In this document: positions 34,201 through 40,390 of the stretch, piece after piece
Layout: every line of letters starts with the position of its first letter
Numbering within the stretch: position 1 is the first letter of the stretch
Assembly: GCA_040217175.1 (NCBI GenBank)
Contig: JAVJNT010000001.1
Span: 992,001 to 1,056,000 of the forward strand
DNA: 64,000 bases
Direction of reading: 5' to 3'
Origin: Phycisphaerales bacterium
Lineage (GTDB): Bacteria; Planctomycetota; Phycisphaerae; Phycisphaerales; UBA1924
Notes under the pieces: generated by a model
Told to the model about the DNA's origin: nothing
What the model saw: the letters and a program-made list of their open reading frames with translations, nothing else
Database searches by the model: none
Program-made: the position numbers and the translations under genes

Positions 34201-35714
34201 ATGCCGTTCGGGTCGACGAAGGTGCGGGTGTAGAGGAACGGATCGCTGAATCGCAGCGGCGTCGCGAGCTCGAATTGGCGGCGGACCAGGTCGAGCTGGT
34301 CGGGGTTGGTGTACCCCTCGGTCGGGCTGAACTCGATCTCTTCGCCCGAAAGATCCTCGCCCTCGAGGCGGTCGACGTGGTCGTCGATGTCCTGGGTCGG
34401 GATGAACGTGTGGTTGCTCTCGATGAGCAGGTCGTACTGCCCGCCGGGCGGGTTGTCGAAGGTCTCGACGACGACGAAGTACTCGGTGTTGCTCTCGAGT
34501 TGGATGCGAAGGTCGGCAATGCCCGCCAGGTCGCTGAAGCCGTCGAGGTTGGCGTTGCCGTCGTACAGGCGGACGGCCGGCTCGGGCAGCGGCACCAGGC
34601 CCGTGCCCACGGCGCCCACGAAGCTCAGGCCCGAGCCCTGCGTGGTGAACCGATAGATGCGCGTGTCGAACGCACTGGCGATCGCGTCGGTCGTCTGGCC
34701 GCGGCGGATGACCGGATCGATGTCGACTTCTGTTGCCGCCATCTCGGCGTTGAGCTGGTAGATGCCCGTCGAGCGGGTGTCGCCCGCGTCGAAGCGGTCG
34801 CTCCGGACGCGAACAAAGAACACGGCGTCGGCGGCCGACTCGACGATGTCGAAGCCGGTAAGCAGCCGGCCCGTATCGCTGTCGCCCGTCAGGAAGGTGC
34901 CCTGCTCGTCGTAGATGTCGATGCGGGTGTCCAGGTCCGAGGGCGGCATCGCCGGCAGCGCTGCGTAGAACGTCGCCAGCGAATCGAAGGCCGCATCGCT
35001 GCCGGCCTCGATGCGGTAGACCACGTCGTCGCCGACGAGCGTGATCGAGCCGGAGGCAAAGCCCGCGCCGAAGCGATCCGGCGCCATCGCCATCGGATCG
35101 GTCTCGATGACCAGATCGGTGTTCGAGATCGCGTCCACTCGCACGGTGTACTCACCCGTGGTCATCATGCCCGCGTTATCCACGTCGCTGAGCACGCGCA
35201 CGAAGTAGGTCTCGCCGGCCTCGGCCAAGAAGCCCGCCCAGCCGTCGGCAAACAGCCCATCTGAGAGTTCACCCTGCGACGAGCCCTGAGCGACCAGCAT
35301 GCCATCGATGTCGTAGATCTCGACGCGCGAGTCGAGGGCCGAGCCGCCCGCGACGTTGATCGTGTCCGCCCACACGGTGACGAAGTCTGTCTGGGGCGCC
35401 TCGAAGCGGAACAGGTCGTCCGCGAGGCTGGGCGTGACGTCTTCGATCTCGCCGTCGACGGTGCCCTCACCGGTCACGCCGTCGAGAACGATCTCGGTGC
35501 CCGAAGTCGGCGTCAGGGGGAGCTCGAAGCTCGGGTGGTCGCCGCCGAGCAGGATGCGCGACTCGAGTTGCTCGACGATCTGGCCCGGACCGGATCGCTC
35601 AGCCGAACGCGGTTCTCCCAGAGCCTTGCCGGCCGAGCGATACAGCGAACGGAGGCGGCCAAGGCCGAATGGGGACTTGGCGTGGCGGGACGAACCGGTA
35701 CGTTGGCCACTCAT
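28263..35714 (-). CDS. Giant repetitive surface protein with LEPR-XLL-like segment
   Basis: About 2,483 residues. A basic N-terminus leads to QLESRILLGGDHP (~49-61), which matches the LEPR-XLL segment found at the start of very large planctomycete proteins. Residues ~65-600 and ~985-2030 are tandem pre-peptidase-C-terminal-like (PPC) beta domains, recognisable by repeated DTDLFRF / YxLxV patterns. Residues ~600-985 hold propeller-like units of the form LIVGGEFT. The last ~450 residues contain three copies of an LSHYD-type domain. Acidic throughout, with no transmembrane helix and no dockerin module. Secretion route and ligand unknown. Start at the second ATG (35714) because GGAG lies 7 nt upstream. 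Confidence 0.88.
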   Translation of the reverse strand: MSGQRTGSSRHAKSPFGLGRLRSLYRSAGKALGEPRSAERSGPGQIVEQLESRILLGGDHPSFELPLTPTSGTEIVLDGVTGEGTVDGEIEDVTPSLADDLFRFEAPQTDFVTVWADTINVAGGSALDSRVEIYDIDGMLVAQGSSQGELSDGLFADGWAGFLAEAGETYFVRVLSDVDNAGMMTTGEYTVRVDAISNTDLVIETDPMAMAPDRFGAGFASGSITLVGDDVVYRIEAGSDAAFDSLATFYAALPAMPPSDLDTRIDIYDEQGTFLTGDSDTGRLLTGFDIVESAADAVFFVRVRSDRFDAGDTRSTGIYQLNAEMAATEVDIDPVIRRGQTTDAIASAFDTRIYRFTTQGSGLSFVGAVGTGLVPLPEPAVRLYDGNANLDGFSDLAGIADLRIQLESNTEYFVVVETFDNPPGGQYDLLIESNHTFIPTQDIDDHVDRLEGEDLSGEEIEFSPTEGYTNPDQLDLVRRQFELATPLRFSDPFLYTRTFVDPNGMFPDVVNPVADRSYVQSALGTGRIHDFGDTDLFQFTVPVDMLGAYPGDNDDAGDALFAGGQGDFIIRGTDNETGGPLTRSFLGIWDAQDWWPVRAGVDMTIYAMESWTYDPDAEVGGTALILGGEFQFADFQPAPFIAAYAYDPTPGVEEFVLTPLAGGLNGAVYDFAVFDLDPDDDVESNLIVGGEFTGGIQSFTVQPGDFIADGTFAALPPAAPAAAGNVYAIEVWDPADPAMGDPNELGLYYAGDGGVVQSVVVDDEDGLVAGPTFSVGLGAGDGIILDMKTFEIPQDMGDPIQAIAIGGTFDDFDGNGANNVILVSVDPDAAMGPGEFVFDLMGGGVNDTVRALEAWDRDGSGTDLADEVIVGGDFTATDGGQPLNFIGSYAGGWASLGSALPAGGPVDFNAPVHSLNVFIDQEFGVGTAPFAENPVLYAGGEFTVADGQVTSRMAQLTFDPFLLVWTWTPMGLGSTDTVFALENFNDEVPNQFDRADRPATGLQLVISPDFLPGANTFVRIYDSSFRVVYTNDTIAPPFPDPSGAFDPSLQSPDFSADDLVIDIGDGQESQFWAGETYYLEISSVGGQGRYNLTLNTDALPPDIDGDGTFDDVISQYFEPGGADLVRAEFDAAPEIVLGSTGSGDGRNFLALPNAAFQVRQFDVTPSGFLVTQYQELGVIENISDFDIYFFRAPDNGMTEIRLATQQISDEFVEDILDLNVFPPALDRRIENKTYDSPLDGKIRVFNNDLQLLASNNDNEGFAGVRNQQPVGTLDLVGDTLYGAGDTEIDGRVFNNVDPRVVVPTVRGEVYFIVVESGQLDSFLGNPDLVDWRRAIGSYELLINSSPNLEFADDHQDFSALFFPFYTYDTPMAIDNMGQGEIRGEIRTRAGGVEDNDAFFAYAVGTGDVTVTVAADVPTEFQPRVTIYDSEGNIRVNPTAATRDAPAEVTFFANKGDRYIIRVDANVGLQGQYTVEVDGAPATDDFADVQRPIDASEIEIRDFLGLGEVSGAIDAPGDTDIFRFTTPGYDELVIDVESTSFGFDPLVRVYEVSEDPAGNQIFLQIAFNDDINAGTVNARVTFPVTGADRTSTATMRTYNDYYVVVEGADPQASSGTYDLTITSTPTDDHADAGEFAFASPLNVAPLTGQGERAGLIETSDDTDLFVFTAPGGGEALLSAVSNELSTLRPTIRVFDSEFNPVTNLSTGTDATVVGPDAPFSAASFRFDVVRSAQYYVLVGSDGTGAVTTDTGAYSLNATTPTADETPNEGEFEIAREIGLSTETGDGLADGVIGTVNDTDLFFFETIVDASATPQNHVVRVDATGEMVTPVLSVFDAGTSLLTQIVDGGAGDLAAEDGIIETNILVSGAAGQRFFLLVELDDSGMFPTGAYTVTVDGPTPDVIPTPGDDHANRGQFSQATVIELDERTGNAEITGRIDPQRDSDLFRINPLDGGRTFVQVVTPSGALLDVDLTVFEQFGGGGTPVEIAKDTTGFQGVNASVEFDIVGTGTPYFLLVSGLNSATGEYTLRVDTQPETFFLYYPEGFVNESISEFVSISNPSQSQSVSYTIRLFYENPELDDMTIVENEVLAPGSRGGVTIAERGNFVLPGVAVNEPYSIVIESDGQLGATLSHYDFEGAVGEAFTPVTSDTWAFGRLERSPGQVESFVVFFNPNDHDVVVTLSTVVLGSEVQIQQTVEASSRGGWELSSLGQLPLGVFGATLTSEPVNGSVTDSMGIVAALSQYDLVNGEAFGVLGDPTGGATFNVVPSFTSGSEVTGELTLYNPGDAATTVTITSDYITAPLPSVQVSREIGAGQTLVLRAGDLSLAADVAAGLTIESGLPLAGVALERQNGDANAIATQNTAASTWFFGDAFLNSEEAGLTYFETLSFFNPTSESIAVEITLFFNDGTTENTVRQVGAGSFNNLRLDTFAPIIDRQMLNFFSIQVSSNLPIIASLTHYDLVLDGGWTNAGAPLGLTNPLERIVT

Positions 35715-36140
35715 GGTCATGCTCCAGTTATGGATCGGCGTCAGGCCGGCTGGTGTGCTCGTGGGACCCGTGGGAGGGTGGGTGCGGTTGCCATCCTGCC
35801 CGAGGGCTGGTCGGTCAGGGGGCCTGCTTGTCCGCCGGTGGGTTGCTCACCGGCACGCTCACGTGGGGCGGGATGCAGGGCCTGCGCTCGACCGTGTACG
35901 TCCTCGGTCGGCGAAGGATACCGCCTGTCGACGGCTCCCGCCTTGCACGCGGATCTGCTCGGAGTCAGGATACCAGCGGGCACCCCCACTTGTCCAGCCC
36001 ATTTTCGAGACTCCGGGCGCTCGGCTGGCATGTATTCGCCGCCGGGGAGCCTCGGGTTGCAATCCGTGCGATATCGAGAAGGGGCTCTCGGAGGCAGCCG
36101 ACGCTCGCCGATCGCGATGCGTGTACGGTGCCCGTCCGCA
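35715..36140. other. Long non-coding gap upstream of the giant gene
   Basis: About 425 bp separate the giant gene from the upstream racemase-like gene on the same strand. I find no convincing gene. A candidate minus-strand promoter lies at 35967-35996, which would leave a leader of about 240 nt. Confidence 0.6.
35967..35996 (-). promoter_or_regulatory. Candidate promoter of the giant gene
   Basis: TGGACA (-35, 35991-35996) and TATCCT (-10, 35967-35972) on the minus strand with an 18-bp spacer. Confidence 0.35.
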
Positions 36141-36845
36141 TCAACCCGCCTCCGGTCCGACGGCCATGCGGACGGCCGTCACCACCTGGATCTCGCCCGG
36201 GTCGTACAGCGGCAGCGGACAGTTCGCGCTCGACAGCAGGAGCGGCACCTCGCTTGAGCCCATCACGATGGCCTCGGCCCCCCGATCGGCCAGACGCCCG
36301 ACGATCTCGCCCAACCGCTTCCGCGAGGCTTCCCGGGTCTCGCCAAGCACGAGTTCCTGGAAGATGATCGAATCGACCTCGTCGACCTCTTCGGGGCTCG
36401 GGGTCATCACCTTGACGCCCCGCAGGCCCAGGTGCGTCTGATAGGCCGATCCGTTGGTGACCATGCGGGTGCCCAGGATGCCCACGCTCTGGCGGCCGTC
36501 TTCTCCGACCTGATCGGCAAGCAGCTGGGCCATCGTCAGCCAGGGGATGGGGCAGCCCGTCTCGGCCATCTGGACGGCATGCTGGACCACGTGGTCGGGC
36601 GTCAAGCAGAATTGGGCTCCCGCGGCTGCGAGGCACTCGGCCGAGCGGCGGAGCAGCACGCCCACGCTCTCCCAGTCCTGCTCGCCGATGGCCCGGAGGT
36701 ACTGGTCGAACGGCTCGCCGTGCATCGTGACGCTGGGGCGATTGTCCGGCAAGGTCATCTGCGTCGCGTGGCGGTGGAACTGGCGGTACGTGAGGGCGGC
36801 GCCTTCGGGACTGACGGCCACGATCCCGACGTGTTGTGATGGCAA
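36141..36845 (-). CDS. Asp/Glu racemase-family protein with altered second catalytic residue
   Basis: 234 residues from a TTG start at 36845 (GGAGG 6 nt upstream), beginning MPSQHVGIVAVSPEGAALTY as expected for the family. In aspartate/glutamate racemases two cysteines sit in C-x-N-T and G-C-T-E motifs. Here the first segment reads QFCLTPDHV (Cys80 kept, Asn replaced), and the second reads GSSEVPLL with Ser197 in place of the cysteine. It may be a one-base epimerase, a different enzyme of the Asp/Glu/hydantoin racemase superfamily, or inactive. It heads toward the giant surface-protein gene, but 425 bp separate them. Confidence 0.8.
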   Translation of the reverse strand: MPSQHVGIVAVSPEGAALTYRQFHRHATQMTLPDNRPSVTMHGEPFDQYLRAIGEQDWESVGVLLRRSAECLAAAGAQFCLTPDHVVQHAVQMAETGCPIPWLTMAQLLADQVGEDGRQSVGILGTRMVTNGSAYQTHLGLRGVKVMTPSPEEVDEVDSIIFQELVLGETREASRKRLGEIVGRLADRGAEAIVMGSSEVPLLLSSANCPLPLYDPGEIQVVTAVRMAVGPEAG

Positions 36846-36851
36846 GGCTGG

Positions 36852-36856
36852 CCTCC
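36852..36856 (-). promoter_or_regulatory. SD that selects a TTG start
   Basis: GGAGG on the minus strand, 6 nt before TTG 36845 of the racemase-family gene. Confidence 0.6.
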
Positions 36857-36962
36857 ATTCCCGTCGGCCCCTCGCGAAGCCGACCCCTCCGCCACGACCA
36901 TCCTCGCCGATCCGAGGCGACGGGTCAACCCCAAATCGCTGGCGGCCTATCGTCAACGCGGC

Positions 36963-37472
36963 ATGGCATCGAGCCCGTTTGACATCCTCGGATTGGCCGT
37001 ATCGTTCGATCTTGACCGATCAGAAATCGAACAGGCTTACCTCGCCCGCATCGCCACGGCCCACCCGGATCTCGCCGGCCAGCAGGATTCGGCCGATCCT
37101 TCCACGCTCAACGAAGCTCGGGCCACGCTGCTCGATCCCGAGCGTCGGGCTCGGGCCGTTATGGCGATCCGGGCTCCGCAGGCCAAGGCCCCCCCGTTAT
37201 CGCCTGAGTTCCTGGCCGAGATCCTCGAGGTCCGTCAGGACGCCGAGGAAGCGATGGCATCCGACGATGAGGACGCCGTCGCGCGATGGCGTCGGTGGGC
37301 GGCCGACCGACGGGCCGACCTGGCCAGCGAGCTTGCCAAGCTGCTCGGGCCGGGCGATGGACCTCTGGACGACGTGCGTGCGGCAACGGCCGCGGGCGTG
37401 CTCCAGCAGTGGCGGTATTTCGAGCGGATGCTCGAGCAGGTGGGCGTGCCGGCGCACGCGCCCGATGCCTGA
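36963..37472 (+). CDS. HscB-like J-domain co-chaperone
   Basis: 169 residues. An N-terminal J-like domain (~1-65) contains the HPD motif (ATAHPDLAG), preceded by PFDILGLAVSFDLD as in HscB. The C-terminal helical region (~80-160) fits the HscB oligomerisation domain (EFLAEILEVRQDAEEA). HscB delivers IscU to the HscA chaperone for Fe-S cluster transfer. HscA and isc genes are not in the window, so assignment rests on domain pattern alone. TATCGT lies 9 nt upstream of the ATG, a little far for the leaderless pattern. Confidence 0.75.
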   Translation: MASSPFDILGLAVSFDLDRSEIEQAYLARIATAHPDLAGQQDSADPSTLNEARATLLDPERRARAVMAIRAPQAKAPPLSPEFLAEILEVRQDAEEAMASDDEDAVARWRRWAADRRADLASELAKLLGPGDGPLDDVRAATAAGVLQQWRYFERMLEQVGVPAHAPDA

Positions 37473-37490
37473 GTCGCCGCAGGCCCGCCC

Positions 37491-38834
37491 ATGACACCAA
37501 CGCCCGATATCTCGACCGAACCGCTGGCCCAGGGCGCTCAGGCAGCTGCCGAGAGCGGCGGCGGGCTCGCCGTCGGCCTGATCGTGCTGATGTCGGGCCT
37601 TCTGGTCGCCTCGGCCGCGGCCTCGGGCAGCGAGACGGCGATGTTCGGCCTGACCCACGGCGAGCGCGTCGCGCTGCGCCGCCAGGCACCGAAGGCGGCG
37701 GGCATCATCGATGAGCTGCTCGCCAAGCCGCGTCGGCTGCTGATCTGCGTGCTGCTGCTGAACATGGTCGTCAACGTGCTGTACTTCGCGGCGGCGGCGC
37801 TGCTGCTGCAGACCACGCGCTCGCCGTTGCTGGGCGTGGTGGCGGCCGTCACCCCGCTTGTGGCGATCATCCTGTTCGGCGAGATCCTCGCGAAGCTCAC
37901 GGCGGACACCTTTCGAACGCGCTGGGCGCGGATCGCCGCCCCGCTGCTCATGTCGGTGAGCCTGGCCCTGGGCGGCCTGTTGATGGCGATCGACGCGCTC
38001 ATCGTCGCGCCGCTCTCGCGCCTGATCCACATGGCGCCCATCGATGCGCCGCACGACGCGACGGCGGTGCGCACGCTCATCCGCGCGGGCGCTCATGGCG
38101 GAACGATCGACGACCATGAGCAGGAACTGCTCGAGGGCGTCGTCGGGCTGAGTCAGGTGCGTGCCCGCGTGGCGATGACGCCCAGGCTCGACCTGCCGGC
38201 CGCCTCGCCTCACATGCCCATCGGGGACATGGTCCAGCTCGTGCACCGGACCGGCGCCCACAGGCTGCCGATCTTCGACGACGCGGGCGCGACGATCACC
38301 CGCATCCTCGACGTCAAGTCGACGCTGGCCCGCGGCCGGCCGATGCTCGAGAAGCCGATCTACGTGCCCGAAAACGCACGGCTGGACCGCGTGCTCAATC
38401 AGCTCCGCGAGCGCAAGGCCCGGACGGCGGTGTGCGTCGACGAGCACGGCGAGAGCACGGGCCTGCTCGACTATGCCGACCTCTTGCGTGGGCTGGTGGG
38501 CATGCCCATCGAGCACGGCGAGACCGGTGCCGACGGCATCATCATGGTGGGCCTTGGCTGCTGGAGCGTGCCGGGGCGGATGCCCGTAGGCGAACTCGCG
38601 CGCCTGTTCACTGAGCACCGCGTGCAGGACTTCGACCTGCCTCCCGAAGCGGTGACGATCGCCGGCGCCGTCATGGCGTCGCTCGGGCGGCTCGCTCAGA
38701 CGGGCGACGAGGTCGACTTCGGCCCGGTGCACGTCGAGGTCGAGGTCGTCTCCGGTCGGATCATCGACCGCGTGCTGCTCCGGCTGTCGTCCCAGACGCT
38801 CGATGCGCCCGAGCAGCCGGGGGGCGCAAAGTGA
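37491..38834 (+). CDS. CNNM/DUF21-CBS-CorC family membrane protein
   Basis: 447 residues. The CNNM (DUF21) transmembrane domain (~25-195, with ASGSETAMFGLTHGERVALRR and LLNMVVNVLYF) is followed by a CBS pair (~210-340) and a CorC_HlyC domain (~355-435). This is the complete architecture of CorC/YtfL-type proteins involved in magnesium/cobalt efflux or transport. The next gene, a shorter paralogue, starts at a GTG overlapping the stop (GTGA), so the two are co-translated and may form a heteromer. Confidence 0.88.
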   Translation: MTPTPDISTEPLAQGAQAAAESGGGLAVGLIVLMSGLLVASAAASGSETAMFGLTHGERVALRRQAPKAAGIIDELLAKPRRLLICVLLLNMVVNVLYFAAAALLLQTTRSPLLGVVAAVTPLVAIILFGEILAKLTADTFRTRWARIAAPLLMSVSLALGGLLMAIDALIVAPLSRLIHMAPIDAPHDATAVRTLIRAGAHGGTIDDHEQELLEGVVGLSQVRARVAMTPRLDLPAASPHMPIGDMVQLVHRTGAHRLPIFDDAGATITRILDVKSTLARGRPMLEKPIYVPENARLDRVLNQLRERKARTAVCVDEHGESTGLLDYADLLRGLVGMPIEHGETGADGIIMVGLGCWSVPGRMPVGELARLFTEHRVQDFDLPPEAVTIAGAVMASLGRLAQTGDEVDFGPVHVEVEVVSGRIIDRVLLRLSSQTLDAPEQPGGAK

Positions 38835-39799
38835 GCGGCGGCGAAATCATCCTGTGGTCGCTCGTCGCGTTGCTAGGCCTCATGGGCTCGGCGCTCGCCA
38901 GCGGTCTGGAGATGGGGCTGTACTCGCTCGGCCGGCTCGGGCTGGAGACCAGGGCGCTGGGCGGCGACCACGCCGCCATGATGCTGCGCACCGAGATCCG
39001 GCGCACCGATCGGCTGCTCTCGACGCTCCTGGTTCACAACAACGTGTGCAACTACATCGGCGTGCTGGGCGTCTCGGCCCTGCTGGGCGCCGCGGGCATG
39101 GGCCCGATCCTGACGCTCGTCGTGCAATCGATCGTGGTGACACCAATCATCCTGGTCTTCGGCGAATCGCTACCCAAGGAGCTCTTCCGCACGGGCGCCG
39201 ATCGACTGACCTACCTGTTCGCGCCGATCCTTCGCGGTCTGCGGGTGTTCTACGTGCTGCTGGGCGTCGTGCCGCTGGTCATGCTGGCGGGTCGAGCCAT
39301 GACGAGGCTCATCGGCGGTGCGGGACTGGGCGGGTCGTCCGATGCGCGGCAACGCATGGCCAACATCCTGAAGGAAGCCGGCGGGCCCAGCGGCATGAGC
39401 GACGAGCACTCGACGCTGCTCGATCGGGCGCTCGCGCTCGGCCGCGGCCGCGTGGGCGACGAGATGCTGTCGTGGTCGATGGCCCAGAAGGTGCACGCCG
39501 ACTGGTCGCACCAGCGCATCCGCCGCGCCCTCGGGCCGACCCCCGCGACGACGGTGCCCGTGACCGATGGCCACGGCCGGGTGCTGGGCGTGGCGTCGGC
39601 CATCTCGCTCCTGGCCGGCGAGCCGACCGAGCCCGATCGCCTGCGGCCGGCGGTGCTGGTCTCTCCCGATACGCCGTCGGTCGTCGCCATCCGCCGCATC
39701 CTCGCGGCCGACGCCGACCTCGCGATCGTGGTGCAGAACGCCAAGCCGGTGGGCGTCGTGACGCTCAACGACCTGACCGAGACGCTGCTGATCCAATAA
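38831..39799 (+). CDS. Second DUF21-CBS membrane protein, lacking CorC_HlyC
   Basis: 322 residues from a GTG start overlapping the previous stop. The DUF21 domain (~5-175, with SALASGLEMGLYSLGRLGLETRA and LVHNNVCNYIG) is followed by a reduced CBS region (~205-315). No CorC_HlyC domain remains. Pairing of a full and a shortened DUF21 protein in one operon suggests a hetero-oligomeric transporter (inference). Confidence 0.83.
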   Translation: MSGGEIILWSLVALLGLMGSALASGLEMGLYSLGRLGLETRALGGDHAAMMLRTEIRRTDRLLSTLLVHNNVCNYIGVLGVSALLGAAGMGPILTLVVQSIVVTPIILVFGESLPKELFRTGADRLTYLFAPILRGLRVFYVLLGVVPLVMLAGRAMTRLIGGAGLGGSSDARQRMANILKEAGGPSGMSDEHSTLLDRALALGRGRVGDEMLSWSMAQKVHADWSHQRIRRALGPTPATTVPVTDGHGRVLGVASAISLLAGEPTEPDRLRPAVLVSPDTPSVVAIRRILAADADLAIVVQNAKPVGVVTLNDLTETLLIQ

Positions 39800-39892
39800 C
39801 CCGGCGAAGCGAATCCGTGAATACCACTGGCGATTTTCGGGTTGGGCAGTGTCGAACCGCCCGTTGAATGCGACGCACCGAAGGGACCCGCC

Positions 39893-40375
39893 ATGCACAC
39901 CGCCAACACGCCCGCCACCATGATCTCGACCCGGCCGGGTCGTGCGATCGGGAGCATCATCTTCACGGTCGCCATCCTCATCGCCGCGGGCCTGCTGCTG
40001 GCACGCATGGGCATGGGTGGCGGCCAGGCGGAAGCAGCGCCCGAATTCATGCCGGTGACGACCGACCTGTCCTCGGTCGTGCTCAGCGGAGACCAGCCCG
40101 TCGTCGCGGTGGTGACCGCCGATTGGTGCGGGCCTTGCCAGGAACTCAAGCGCACGACGCTCAGCGACGAACGCGTGCGGTCGCTGCTTGCCAACCGCTC
40201 CCAGCCGGTGATTATCGACGGCACCGACACGAAGATCGCGATGCCCACCCTCGAGCAGCTCGGCGTCCGGGCCTTCCCGAGCACGGTCGTGCTCGAAGAT
40301 GGCAAGCCGGTCGCGATGCTCGAGGGCTACGCCAGCGCGGACAAGTACCTGGCATGGCTCGAGCAGCAGCTCTAG
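39893..40375 (+). CDS. Membrane-anchored thioredoxin-like protein
   Basis: 160 residues. An N-terminal transmembrane helix (~18-40) anchors a thioredoxin fold with the WCGPC active site (in VVTADWCGPCQELKR) and a cis-Pro in RAFPSTVVLEDG. It is expected to reduce or isomerise disulfides at the outer face of the cytoplasmic membrane. The ATG at 39893 has an AAGGGA SD; an earlier in-frame ATG at 39842 is less likely. Confidence 0.87.
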   Translation: MHTANTPATMISTRPGRAIGSIIFTVAILIAAGLLLARMGMGGGQAEAAPEFMPVTTDLSSVVLSGDQPVVAVVTADWCGPCQELKRTTLSDERVRSLLANRSQPVIIDGTDTKIAMPTLEQLGVRAFPSTVVLEDGKPVAMLEGYASADKYLAWLEQQL

Positions 40376-40390
40376 CGTGAGGAACGACCT

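Noticed and set aside
35741-36031. Small minus-strand gene in the leader of the giant gene
   Set aside because: Pro/Arg-rich, no SD, and it overlaps the candidate promoter region of the giant gene.
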